A stretch of DNA of 21,246 nt from Actinomycetota bacterium (GTDB lineage: Bacteria; Actinomycetota; Actinomycetes; Nanopelagicales; Nanopelagicaceae): positions 1 through 21,246 of the forward strand of contig CANCGX010000016.1 in assembly GCA_947377725.1 (NCBI GenBank), in the 5' to 3' direction. The position numbers were made by a program, and so were the translations under genes. Each line of letters opens with the position of its first letter. Within the stretch, counting starts at the first letter, position 1. The notes under the pieces are model-generated. The model worked only from the letters and a program-made list of their open reading frames with translations. It made no database searches and was not told where the DNA came from. Shown here piece by piece: positions 1-6,931 of the stretch.

Positions 1-516
1 ATCCTTTCAACAGCTATGGCCACTGCCACCACAATTTTCCCTGCTCACGCGACGACCTCAGGCGTTGTAATCATCAATATTGATCAGACATTCACTTCAC
101 CACTTGGTACCGCCACTGTGACTGGGGCTATCGGAGATTACGGAACCATCCAAGGTTCAGACGTTCTGGGAAACGTAAGCAAGTCTTCACCTTCTCCAGC
201 GGTAATCCTTAAGCTTAAAAAAGGTTCAATAATTATTGATAACAGTAATTTTAATAAAGCAACAGGACAGACTCCACTGATTCAAAACAAAACTTGTTCC
301 TTCTCTTTAAGTGGAACAGCTATTCCTTGGGACATTATTAAAGGAACTGGCTCTTACAAATCTATTAAAGGCTCCCTGACCGTCACGTTGAATCTTGGTG
401 GAATAACCCCTCGATATAAGACTGGAACAAATAAGGGAAAGTGCGATTTTTCTAACAAGTACCCACCAATCGCAAGCTTCTTTAATGCAATCGCGACAGG
501 AACAGTTACTTACTAA
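1..516 (+). CDS. secreted beta-rich protein, 5' end missing (hypothetical)
   Basis: The reading frame is open from the first base of the window, so the gene begins upstream. An internal ATG at 16 has no ribosome binding site in front of it. The visible start (ILSTAMATATTIFPAHA) reads like the end of a signal peptide with an A-H-A cleavage site. The mature part is rich in Gly, Thr, Ser and alternating hydrophobic residues, as in a beta barrel or sandwich. It contains a GTGSYKSIKG segment, two Cys (in KTCSF and GKCDF) and a C-terminal GTVTY strand. The GxGxYxxIxG pattern followed by a late GTG-V-Y strand recalls allene-oxide-cyclase/dirigent-like barrels, but this is only a resemblance. It lies 4 nt before the next gene and is probably cotranscribed with it. 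Function is unknown; export is inferred from the partial signal peptide. Confidence 0.7.
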   Translation: MLSTAMATATTIFPAHATTSGVVIINIDQTFTSPLGTATVTGAIGDYGTIQGSDVLGNVSKSSPSPAVILKLKKGSIIIDNSNFNKATGQTPLIQNKTCSFSLSGTAIPWDIIKGTGSYKSIKGSLTVTLNLGGITPRYKTGTNKGKCDFSNKYPPIASFFNAIATGTVTY

Positions 517-520
517 ATCC

Positions 521-991
521 ATGATAAAAATCGAACCCTTCACCATCGTTGGAATCAGCGAAATCGGTCCATCGTCATTTAATAATTCCGAAGGAAGCGG
601 CGCTAAGTTTGCTGACACTGTGTGGCAGAAGTTCATCCCAATGGTTTTGAACGCAGGACTGTCCTCCCAGAGAGTCATGTATGGAGTGAGCTGGCCTGCT
701 GATGCAAATGTTCCCCCGCAGGAAATTCATTATTTCGCTGGGTTCGAACTCAAGCCAGGAGAGCCAAGTGCAGGATTTAAAAGCCTGGACATAACTGGCG
801 GAAACTACTTTGCCCATACATACATTGGCTCAATGGCCAACATAGATATGGGGTTCATGGATGCTTACACGGTTGCACTTCCTGGGTCAGGATTATCAAA
901 TCGCGAAGGGCAGCATCTTGAGGTTTATCCAGCGAATTATGATCCGGCTGCACCAGAAATTACTTTTCAAATTCTTATCCCAGTCGAGTGA
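521..991 (+). CDS. GyrI-like / AraC effector-binding-domain protein
   Basis: This 156-residue protein starts MIKIEPFTIVGIS, a typical opening strand of the GyrI-like small-molecule-binding fold (the C-terminal effector domain of AraC/MerR regulators, also found alone). Later blocks also fit that fold: YGVSWP, the aromatic-rich IHYFAGFELKPGE, GGNYFAHTYIGS and the C-terminal EITFQILIPVE strand. No DNA-binding helix-turn-helix is present, so it is a stand-alone domain that probably binds a small ligand. An upstream in-frame ATG at 485 would overlap the previous gene. ATG 521, 4 nt after that gene's stop, matches the family start. The order suggests cotranscription with the upstream secreted protein. 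The ligand is unknown. Confidence 0.75.
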   Translation: MIKIEPFTIVGISEIGPSSFNNSEGSGAKFADTVWQKFIPMVLNAGLSSQRVMYGVSWPADANVPPQEIHYFAGFELKPGEPSAGFKSLDITGGNYFAHTYIGSMANIDMGFMDAYTVALPGSGLSNREGQHLEVYPANYDPAAPEITFQILIPVE

Positions 992-1085
992 ATAACTAAA
1001 CTAAACGTATTGCGTGTTAACCCTCCGAGACGAGAACACATTTCGTACTTAGCTAAAGTGTTTACTTTTCAGATACCCTTACCAG

Positions 1086-1562
1086 ATGGAACTCACTACC
1101 TGTTTATGGTTTAACGGCCAAGCTCGCGATGCAGCAAATTTCTATTCAAGCATCTTCCCAGATAGCTCTGTTGCCGATAATTGGATTGCTCCCACTGATA
1201 CTCCAGGAAATTCCAAGGGTGACGAAGTTGTTGTGAACTTCAAAATTTTTGGACAATCTTTTATTGGGTTAAATGGCGGACCTCAATTTCCGCACACCAA
1301 CGCAATTTCATTCCAGATTCCCTGCTCGAATCAGGCAGAAATTGATAAGTATTGGGAGCTCTTGATCGCTGATGGCGGAGAAGAGAGCCAATGCGGATGG
1401 CTTAAAGATAAGTTTGGCGTCTCTTGGCAGGTAACTTCACCTGAAATGGGCAAGTACCTCGGTGGCTCAGATCCTGATGGGGCTCAACGGGCAACACAGG
1501 CAATGCTTCAGATGAGGAAGATTGATCTTGCTGCAATGGAGAAGGCATATCTCAGACAATAA
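1086..1562 (+). CDS. VOC-fold PhnB-like protein
   Basis: This 158-residue protein is of the vicinal-oxygen-chelate superfamily, PhnB-like / '3-demethylubiquinone methyltransferase-like' branch. Evidence is the N-terminal CLWFNGQARDAANFYSSIFP (the usual opening of these proteins), the central FKIFGQSFIGLNGG strand, ISFQIPC, and the block around CGWLKDKFGVSWQ. These proteins usually form dimers of beta-alpha-beta-beta-beta modules. The biochemical role of this branch is mostly unassigned, and the methyltransferase name in databases is not to be trusted. No Shine-Dalgarno sequence is visible. A possible -10 (GATACC, 1072-1077) lies so close that the mRNA may be almost leaderless. A terminator follows at 1580-1611, so it is probably a one-gene transcription unit. 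Confidence 0.85.
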   Translation: MELTTCLWFNGQARDAANFYSSIFPDSSVADNWIAPTDTPGNSKGDEVVVNFKIFGQSFIGLNGGPQFPHTNAISFQIPCSNQAEIDKYWELLIADGGEESQCGWLKDKFGVSWQVTSPEMGKYLGGSDPDGAQRATQAMLQMRKIDLAAMEKAYLRQ

Positions 1563-1579
1563 AGGTTAAGAATTAAACA

Positions 1580-1611
1580 GGTCCCTCGGAGAAATCTGGG
1601 GGCCATTTTTT
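1580..1611 (+). terminator. rho-independent terminator after the VOC gene
   Basis: GGTCCCT (1580-1586) pairs with GGGGGCC (1598-1604), including G-U pairs, around an 11-nt loop, and is followed by six Ts (1606-1611). It lies 18 nt behind the stop codon of the VOC-protein gene on the same strand. Confidence 0.75.
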
Positions 1612-1704
1612 CCGTGAAAAGAGACTTGAGTGCCCGAAGTTTTACTTTAAGAATTGCGCTTGGCGGTGCTATTAATTAAGAGTTGCATCCTTGATGATAC
1701 GTCC

Positions 1705-3018
1705 ATGCGTCGCAACCTCTCGATATCACTTATTTTAAGTTTTCTTGTCTCATTGAGCACTCCCAACACATGGGCGACTCCCACCCCTCGAAACGGCGCT
1801 CCATGCAACAAAGTCAATCAAACAATTAGCTCTGCTAGCTTCAAATACATTTGTAAAAAATCTGGAAAGAAACTTCTGTGGACAAAAACAAGAGTCTCCA
1901 ATCAAAGTGATCAATCGGCAATGCCCGCGCCAACTTCTATCCCAACAGTGACACCTGCCCCGACACCAACCCCCGCGACAACTTCAGTACCTACCCCCAA
2001 AATCAAATCGTTTGTGGTTCCACTTCTTCCGTCCACAGTTATTCCGATAACTTGGAAAAATCTTGAAAGTCGCGCTTCTGACATCAGTTCGGTTGCGTGG
2101 CAAAGCGCGCAAGACACGTTGAAAGCAAATAGCAGCAGTGGAGCTACAACTTCGATAAAAGTTATCTATGCCCCCAATACACCGACTTCTCATTACTCCG
2201 GTTTTGAAAATTATCTTCGAACCGGTGTAGCCCTTTGGAATCGATTTATCCTTCCTCCAAAATCCGCTTTCCTTGTTTATAGTTACGATGAAATTCCTTG
2301 GGCGAAATCAGAAATTACAAAGATTCTTACCGATTCTGGGATGAGCAGTAATCAGGCTCAGCAGGTAGGGGACAACCTCTCTCGGGCGCCTTACGGTGGT
2401 CCGGATTGCGGTGGTGCAAACGCCGGAATGATTTCTGAAAATCAAGCCATAGGGGTCTTCGGACTCTGTGCAAGAAATGAAGGAACCGATCCCTATTACG
2501 TTGGCCCATTACAAATTCATGAGTTCACCCATCAAATGCAAGGTGCACAATTCATTGGTAGTAATTTGAACAGCCAACAAATTTTGCCTTGCTGGATCTC
2601 GGAAGGTCTTGCCCATGCTGCGGGCTTATCGGCAGGTACAAATAATTTGAACGCTTACCTCGATGTTCGTAAACGACAAGCTTCTCATCCGGTGCTGAAT
2701 GTGGCTGGGGGGCATTCTTCGACTCAGGTTGATGCTTCTACAATCACTTATGAATTTCTAACAAAGTTTTATGCAGAAAGTTCCCCACCAAGCTGTTTCG
2801 CTCTACCTAGCTACTCGCTTGGATATTCAGTTGGATTCCTCACTACAGAAGCATTGTCTGCAATCGGTGGAATTGAATCAACATTGCTGTTGTATTCCCG
2901 TGCCGCCACCGGAGAATCATTTGAGGAAGCCTTTAAAAATATCTATGGAATTTCATGGGTAGATGCAAGTGACATACTTGCCAAGGCAGTAAGCAAAGAG
3001 TTCTTATTGATTAGGTAA
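1705..3018 (+). CDS. secreted putative zinc metallopeptidase (gluzincin type) with Pro/Thr linker
   Basis: This is a protein of 437 residues from ATG 1705; the upstream TTG at 1654 would add an unlikely 17 residues before a normal signal peptide. Order of parts: signal peptide (MRRN, hydrophobic core, cleavage near NTWA); a small domain with two Cys ending GKKLLWTK (about 30-55); a low-complexity Pro/Thr/Ala linker (about 70-95); then a catalytic-looking domain. That domain has IHEFTHQ with H272, E273, H276, followed by WISEGLAH with E300, 24 residues on. HExxH plus a distant Glu in an E-G-L context is the zinc-binding pattern of gluzincins (M1/M4/peptidase-MA type). Several Cys (in PDCGG, LCAR, LPCW, PSCF) may form disulfides outside the cell. 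No family could be named. Peptidase activity is inferred from the motif; substrate is unknown. Confidence 0.75.
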   Translation: MRRNLSISLILSFLVSLSTPNTWATPTPRNGAPCNKVNQTISSASFKYICKKSGKKLLWTKTRVSNQSDQSAMPAPTSIPTVTPAPTPTPATTSVPTPKIKSFVVPLLPSTVIPITWKNLESRASDISSVAWQSAQDTLKANSSSGATTSIKVIYAPNTPTSHYSGFENYLRTGVALWNRFILPPKSAFLVYSYDEIPWAKSEITKILTDSGMSSNQAQQVGDNLSRAPYGGPDCGGANAGMISENQAIGVFGLCARNEGTDPYYVGPLQIHEFTHQMQGAQFIGSNLNSQQILPCWISEGLAHAAGLSAGTNNLNAYLDVRKRQASHPVLNVAGGHSSTQVDASTITYEFLTKFYAESSPPSCFALPSYSLGYSVGFLTTEALSAIGGIESTLLLYSRAATGESFEEAFKNIYGISWVDASDILAKAVSKEFLLIR

Positions 3019-3059
3019 GCAAGTATTGGCTAATTAAATTAATCCTGCCATTTTAACTT

Positions 3060-3135
3060 TGGTGGGTTGTGAGGGACTCGAACCCCCGACCCAGTGATTA
3101 AGAGTCACTTGCTCTACCAACTGAGCTAACAACCC
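3060..3135 (-). tRNA. tRNA-Lys (CTT)
   Basis: The minus strand folds as a full cloverleaf: acceptor GGGTTGT/ACAACCC (3129-3135 with 3064-3070), D arm with AGTTGGTA, anticodon stem AGTGA/TCACT with loop CTCTTAA, and T arm with TTCGAGT. The anticodon CTT reads the AAG lysine codon. The discriminator base is A and CCA is encoded (3062-3060). Confidence 0.95.
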
Positions 3136-3190
3136 AAAGTTTTACTGCGGTGCAGACCCTATCAGCGATGAGGGATTCTGCGAAAATGGA

Positions 3191-3529
3191 CTAAAGCGCG
3201 TCAGAACCTCGCTCATTTGTGCGGACTCGGACCACTGAATCAACGGTGGTGACCCAGATCTTTCCATCTCCAATGGAGCCGGTATTGGCTGTTTGAACCA
3301 TTAAATCAAGGACTCTGTCGAGATCCACGTCGTCAACGAGAACTTCAATGCGAACTTTAGGGATGAGATCGACGGTGTATTCAGCCCCGCGGTAAATCTC
3401 GGTGTGGCCCTTCTGGCGACCAAAGCCACTGGCTTCAGAAACTGTCATTCCGGCAACGCCATTGGATTGGAGGGCGACTTTGATTTCGTCGACGCGACCT
3501 GGCTTAACAATTGCGGTAATTAATTTCAT
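3191..3529 (-). CDS. glnB: nitrogen regulatory PII protein
   Basis: This 112-residue protein is the normal length for PII, a trimeric cytosolic sensor of ATP/ADP and 2-oxoglutarate that controls nitrogen metabolism. It opens MKLITAIVKPGRVDEIK. The T-loop GRQKGHTEIYRGAEYTVD carries Tyr51, the residue modified by GlnD (adenylylated in studied actinobacteria). The B-loop is TGSIGDGKIWV (83-93), with Ser85 where Lys is common. The C-loop keeps R101 and R103. A strong GAGGTGAGG ribosome site precedes ATG 3529. It follows ppa on the same strand after 41 nt and may be cotranscribed. Unlike the usual actinobacterial amtB-glnK-glnD cluster, neither amtB nor glnD is adjacent, so glnB is used here rather than glnK. 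Confidence 0.95.
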   Translation of the reverse strand: MKLITAIVKPGRVDEIKVALQSNGVAGMTVSEASGFGRQKGHTEIYRGAEYTVDLIPKVRIEVLVDDVDLDRVLDLMVQTANTGSIGDGKIWVTTVDSVVRVRTNERGSDAL

Positions 3530-3570
3530 GATGAAACCTCACCTCTTAAAATTATTTAAAACAAGAATAG

Positions 3571-4065
3571 TTAGTGAGCGCCTTTATATCGTGCATAGCT
3601 GTTGTTGATTTCTTCTTCTGCAGCAACGTGACCAACCCACTCGCCACCGAAAACTTTTTTGCCTGGTTCTAGTGCTTTGTATACCTGGAAGAAGTGGCTG
3701 ATTTCATCAAGATCATAATCAGCAACATCGTTAAGGTCTTGCAATTCATTCTTACGAATATCTCCGGCTGCAACACAGAGCAATTTGTCATCTCCGCCAG
3801 CTTCATCTTGCATGTGATACATACCGACAACGCGACAACTTACAACGCACCCAGGGAATGTTGGCTCATCAAGAAGAACAAGTGCATCGAGTGGATCGCC
3901 ATCGAGTGAGAGGCTGTTCTTTACGAAACCATAATCGTATGGATAGCGCGTAGAAGTGAAGAGCATGCGATCAAGGCGGATTTCACCAGTTGCATGATCG
4001 ATCTCGTACTTGTTGCGACTTCCTGCTGGGATTTCGATGACTACGTCGAAAATCATATGAGGCAT
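3571..4065 (-). CDS. ppa: inorganic pyrophosphatase (family I)
   Basis: This 164-residue soluble enzyme hydrolyses pyrophosphate to two phosphates, pulling biosynthetic reactions forward. It shows the family I signatures: VVIEIPAGSRNKYEID (N-terminal strand and substrate Lys), TRYPYDYGFV, and the metal-binding DGDPLDALV with D55, D57 and D60. Further downstream is the basic/aromatic FFQVYKALEPGKKV helix. Length is normal for actinobacterial enzymes. AGGGAG lies 6 nt before ATG 4065; a second Met at codon 4 (MIFDVV) is a possible alternative start. It sits between tRNA-His and the PII gene on the minus strand. Confidence 0.97.
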   Translation of the reverse strand: MPHMIFDVVIEIPAGSRNKYEIDHATGEIRLDRMLFTSTRYPYDYGFVKNSLSLDGDPLDALVLLDEPTFPGCVVSCRVVGMYHMQDEAGGDDKLLCVAAGDIRKNELQDLNDVADYDLDEISHFFQVYKALEPGKKVFGGEWVGHVAAEEEINNSYARYKGAH

Positions 4066-4108
4066 TCGAAGCTCCCTTATGTGAGCGCAGAGATCTGCGT
4101 TTAAAAAT

Positions 4109-4185
4109 TGGGGTGATCGACGGGGCTCGAACCCGCGACATTCCGGACCACAACCGGATGCTCTACCAGCTGAGCTACGACCACC
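4109..4185 (-). tRNA. tRNA-His (GTG)
   Basis: Minus-strand cloverleaf: acceptor GTGGTCG/CGATCAC, D arm AGCTGGTA, anticodon stem TCCGG/CCGGA with loop TTGTGGT (anticodon GTG), T arm TTCGAGC. An extra 5' G (complement of 4185) opposite discriminator C73 is the histidine tRNA identity signature. CCA is encoded (4111-4109). Confidence 0.96.
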
Positions 4186-4228
4186 ATGTTTATTCGTTCA
4201 CTGGAAGTACAAATTATACGCGACAGAA

Positions 4229-4783
4229 CTAGGGAGCCGGAACGAAAATCTGTTCGCGGTAATAGTCCAGTTCATCAATGGAATCCCGGATATCGCCCAA
4301 AGCACGGTGGTTTCCGGTCTTCTTGGGAGCTGCAAAGTAAGCGCGTGGGTACCAGCGACGAGCCAACTCCTTGAGAGAGGAGACATCAACCGTCCGGTAA
4401 TGAAGATAGGCGTGGACTTCTGGAAGATCGCGAGCAATAAAGAGGCGATCGACATAGACCGAGTTGCCAGCCAAAGGAGATTTGCCTGCGCCAGGCGCGT
4501 ATTTATTTAGATATTCAAGAATCTTGGTTGAGGCTTCCTCGAGAGATACCCCGTTTGGAATCTCTGTGATCAGCCCGGAGGAGGTATGCATCTCTCGAAC
4601 GAAATCATTCATCCCGTCGAGCTTCTCCTGGGTGGTCTTAATGACGAGATCTACGCCTTCGCCGAGGACGTTTAATTGGGAATCGGTCACGAGGACAGCG
4701 ATTTCGACGAGAGCGTCATTCTCTACGCTCAGCCCAGTCATTTCGCAGTCAACCCAGATGAGATTTGGGAGTTCAGAAGCCAT
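4229..4783 (-). CDS. orn: oligoribonuclease (DEDDh 3'-5' exonuclease)
   Basis: This 184-residue enzyme degrades 2-5 nt RNA fragments (including pGpG where c-di-GMP is used) to mononucleotides, the last step of RNA decay. It carries the DEDDh motifs: WVDCEMTGL with D12 and E14 near the start, the central Asp region around AGNSVYVDRLFIARDLP, and the C-terminal HRALGDI (His and Asp). Length equals the common size for Orn. Start ATG 4783 gives MASELPNLIWVDCE, the usual family opening. It is divergent from pstC, with 100 nt between the two starts, so its promoter must share that gap with the PHO-box repeats. Confidence 0.97.
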   Translation of the reverse strand: MASELPNLIWVDCEMTGLSVENDALVEIAVLVTDSQLNVLGEGVDLVIKTTQEKLDGMNDFVREMHTSSGLITEIPNGVSLEEASTKILEYLNKYAPGAGKSPLAGNSVYVDRLFIARDLPEVHAYLHYRTVDVSSLKELARRWYPRAYFAAPKKTGNHRALGDIRDSIDELDYYREQIFVPAP

Positions 4784-4811
4784 GGACCCACCCTAAGGCA
4801 GAGTCCAGTCA

Positions 4812-4840
4812 TTTCACCATTCGTTCACCTTCTGTTAACT
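4812..4840 (+). promoter_or_regulatory. putative PHO box upstream of pstC (three direct repeats, 11-nt period)
   Basis: TTTCACC (4812-4818), GTTCACC (4823-4829) and GTTAACT (4834-4840) start exactly 11 nt apart. The 7-mer GTTCACC at 11-nt spacing is the known direct-repeat unit of PHO boxes in Streptomyces (PhoP); related sites serve RegX3 in mycobacteria. Position is 44 nt before the GTG start of pstC, in the pstC-orn divergent gap. Binding by a PhoP/RegX3-type regulator is inferred; no such gene is in the window. Confidence 0.75.
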
Positions 4841-4883
4841 AATGAGCCAACTAACAACCCCCATTTAAGGGGAGTATCTGCGA

Positions 4884-5885
4884 GTGAGTTCAGTCCAAGT
4901 AAGTGAGCGCCCGGCGCTGCCCGAGAAGCGTCAGCTAACGACCAAACCTCGATTTTCAGACAAAGTTTTCCGTGGAGTAGTAACAGGCGGAGGCCTCTCG
5001 TCACTTTTGATTTTAGGAATGATTTTCATATTCCTTCTATATCAGGGCTTTTCAATTCTTCACTCTCAAGGTCTGCATTTCATCACGACGAGTGATTGGA
5101 ATGCCGCGGTGGATGACAACAACGTGCCGATTCCTTCACAATCCCATTTCGGAATTGCCGCGATGCTTATCGGAACTCTTGTTTGCGCAACCATTGCAGT
5201 TGCAATTGCAGTTCCGATCTCAGTCTTCACTGCGCTCTTCTTAACTTTCTATGCACCATCTTCAGTAAAGAAAATAATGGTCACACTTGTTGATCTCATG
5301 GCTGCATTCCCATCCATCCTTTATGGCTTATGGGGATTCTTTGTTCTTATGCCAAGCGCTGTGTACTGGGCAAAACTTCTGAATAAGTTTTTTGGCTGGA
5401 TTCCATTCTTTAGTATGCAAGCTCCAGTCTTTGATCGCTCACCATTTGTTGCCGGCGTAGTCCTTTCAATCATGATTATTCCAATTGTCACTTCGATTGC
5501 ACGTGAAATTTTTGGACAGACTCCTCTAGATCGAATTCAAGCTGCGTATGCGCTGGGTTCAACACGTTGGGGAATGATTCGTGCAGTTGCATTTCCTTAT
5601 GCGCGCTCTGGAATTGTTGGCGGTGCAATGCTTGGCCTGGGCCGTGCCATGGGTGAAACGGTTGCGGTGTATACAGTTCTTAATATCGTTTATCAGATTA
5701 ACTGGCATGTTCTATTGGGTGCTGGTGGCAACGTTGCATCAATGATTCTCATGAAATTCGGCGAAGCTACGCCTCTTGAAATCAAGGCGCTAATGGCTGC
5801 TGGTTTGATCCTTTTCCTTGTCACTCTCATCGTTAACTCGCTTGCAGATGTGATTGTTTCTAAATCAGGAAAGAGCGGCCGATGA
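4884..5885 (+). CDS. pstC: phosphate ABC transporter permease PstC
   Basis: This 333-residue inner-membrane permease is one half of the PstC/PstA channel for phosphate import. After a charged cytoplasmic N-terminus, the first membrane segment lies at about 33-55. A loop with a predicted outside stretch (TTSDWNAAVDDNN) follows, then the ABC permease core of about five helices from residue 93. The EAA loop that docks on PstB is visible around AAYALGSTRWGMIRA with the following PYARSGIVGG. GTG start at 4884 with AAGGGGAG at 4867-4874. Its stop overlaps the pstA start as ATGA, indicating translational coupling. Three PHO-box repeats lie upstream. It is the first gene of the operon; in most bacteria pstS holds this place. 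Confidence 0.96.
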   Translation: MSSVQVSERPALPEKRQLTTKPRFSDKVFRGVVTGGGLSSLLILGMIFIFLLYQGFSILHSQGLHFITTSDWNAAVDDNNVPIPSQSHFGIAAMLIGTLVCATIAVAIAVPISVFTALFLTFYAPSSVKKIMVTLVDLMAAFPSILYGLWGFFVLMPSAVYWAKLLNKFFGWIPFFSMQAPVFDRSPFVAGVVLSIMIIPIVTSIAREIFGQTPLDRIQAAYALGSTRWGMIRAVAFPYARSGIVGGAMLGLGRAMGETVAVYTVLNIVYQINWHVLLGAGGNVASMILMKFGEATPLEIKALMAAGLILFLVTLIVNSLADVIVSKSGKSGR

Positions 5886-6931
5886 GCACAATCTCAATTC
5901 CTAAGCCACAAAAGCCTTGGAAAGCAACACCTCGTCAACGTGTCGAAACTGGTGGAATTCTTTTAGTTTCACTTCTTTTAGCAATACTCCTTGTTGCAGT
6001 CTCTCCTCTCAAAGGAAAGCTTGGCTACGTGGGAGCTTTTGTTGTCATTTACCTAATTATTGATTATGCGGTAGTTCGTTTTAACCATGGAAAATCTGCA
6101 GGCGTTGATGCATTTTTCCGCGGCTTAGTAACTATGGCCATTGGAGTAGCTGTACTTCCAATCATTAGCATCATTACTGCCGTTGTCGTTCGCGGGTACA
6201 AAGGTTTGCATCTTTCATTGTTCACAACGGATATGCAGAATGCTGCTTTTACAGATGAGAATTTATCTGCAGGCGGTTTAAAGCATGCAATCATCGGTTC
6301 AATATTGATTGTTGCAACTGCTTTGGTAATTAGCCTTCCCATCGGAATTCTTACGGCAATCTACATGACTGAGATTCGTGGACGTTTTACTCGCCCAATT
6401 AAATTTCTTGTTCAATCGATGTCAGGTGTTCCATCGATTGTCGCAGGCCTTTTCATTTTGGCTGCAGTTGTTTATCCACTCACTAAATTTTATTCATCCT
6501 TCGAAGGATCACTCGCTCTTGCAATTTTGATGATTCCAACTATTGCCCGTACCGCTGAAGAAGTATTGCTTTTGATTCCACAAGATCTTCGCGAATCTGG
6601 TGTTGCACTAGGTGGAACTCAATGGCGCACCGTTCAACAAATTGTCTTGCCTGCTGCACGAAGCGGATTGGTTACGGCGTTGATTCTCGGTGTCGCTCGC
6701 GTTGCCGGAGAAACAGCGCCAGTTGTGCTTCTCACTGGCGGAGGCGATGGAACTCAATGGAATATTTTCAAGGGTCCCATGGGAACACTCCCTACCTACA
6801 TTTGGAAAGCTTTCGGTTCGGGTACCGAGGCTTCCATTTCACGCGCGTGGACGGGTATTCTCGTTCTACTCGTAATTGTTCTAGTTCTATTTGGCCTTGC
6901 ACGATTCCTAGGCGGGAGAAAAGTTAAATGA
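5882..6931 (+). CDS. pstA: phosphate ABC transporter permease PstA
   Basis: This 349-residue membrane protein is the partner of PstC. The N-terminus carries extra hydrophobic segments (about 24-42 and 48-66) before the helix at about 80-105, making it longer than the E. coli protein, as is common in actinobacteria. The outside loop YKGLHLSLFTTDM is followed by the permease core. GVPSIVAGLFI and the EAA loop GVALGGTQWRTVQQIVLP are the recognisable family blocks. The C-terminus is basic (LGGRKVK). Both ends overlap neighbouring genes by ATGA (pstC before, pstB after), so the three proteins should be made in coupled amounts. Confidence 0.96.
   Translation: MSTISIPKPQKPWKATPRQRVETGGILLVSLLLAILLVAVSPLKGKLGYVGAFVVIYLIIDYAVVRFNHGKSAGVDAFFRGLVTMAIGVAVLPIISIITAVVVRGYKGLHLSLFTTDMQNAAFTDENLSAGGLKHAIIGSILIVATALVISLPIGILTAIYMTEIRGRFTRPIKFLVQSMSGVPSIVAGLFILAAVVYPLTKFYSSFEGSLALAILMIPTIARTAEEVLLLIPQDLRESGVALGGTQWRTVQQIVLPAARSGLVTALILGVARVAGETAPVVLLTGGGDGTQWNIFKGPMGTLPTYIWKAFGSGTEASISRAWTGILVLLVIVLVLFGLARFLGGRKVK

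Noticed and set aside
1654..1704. TTG start for the metallopeptidase gene
   Set aside because: It would place 17 residues before a complete signal peptide that starts at ATG 1705.
2522..2529. GTTCACC-like 7-mer inside the metallopeptidase gene as another PHO box
   Set aside because: Single copy without an 11-nt spaced partner, within coding sequence encoding the HEFTH motif.
4464..4906. Plus-strand open frames opposite orn (4464-4796, 4676-4906)
   Set aside because: They are antisense shadows of orn, with no ribosome site or recognisable domain.
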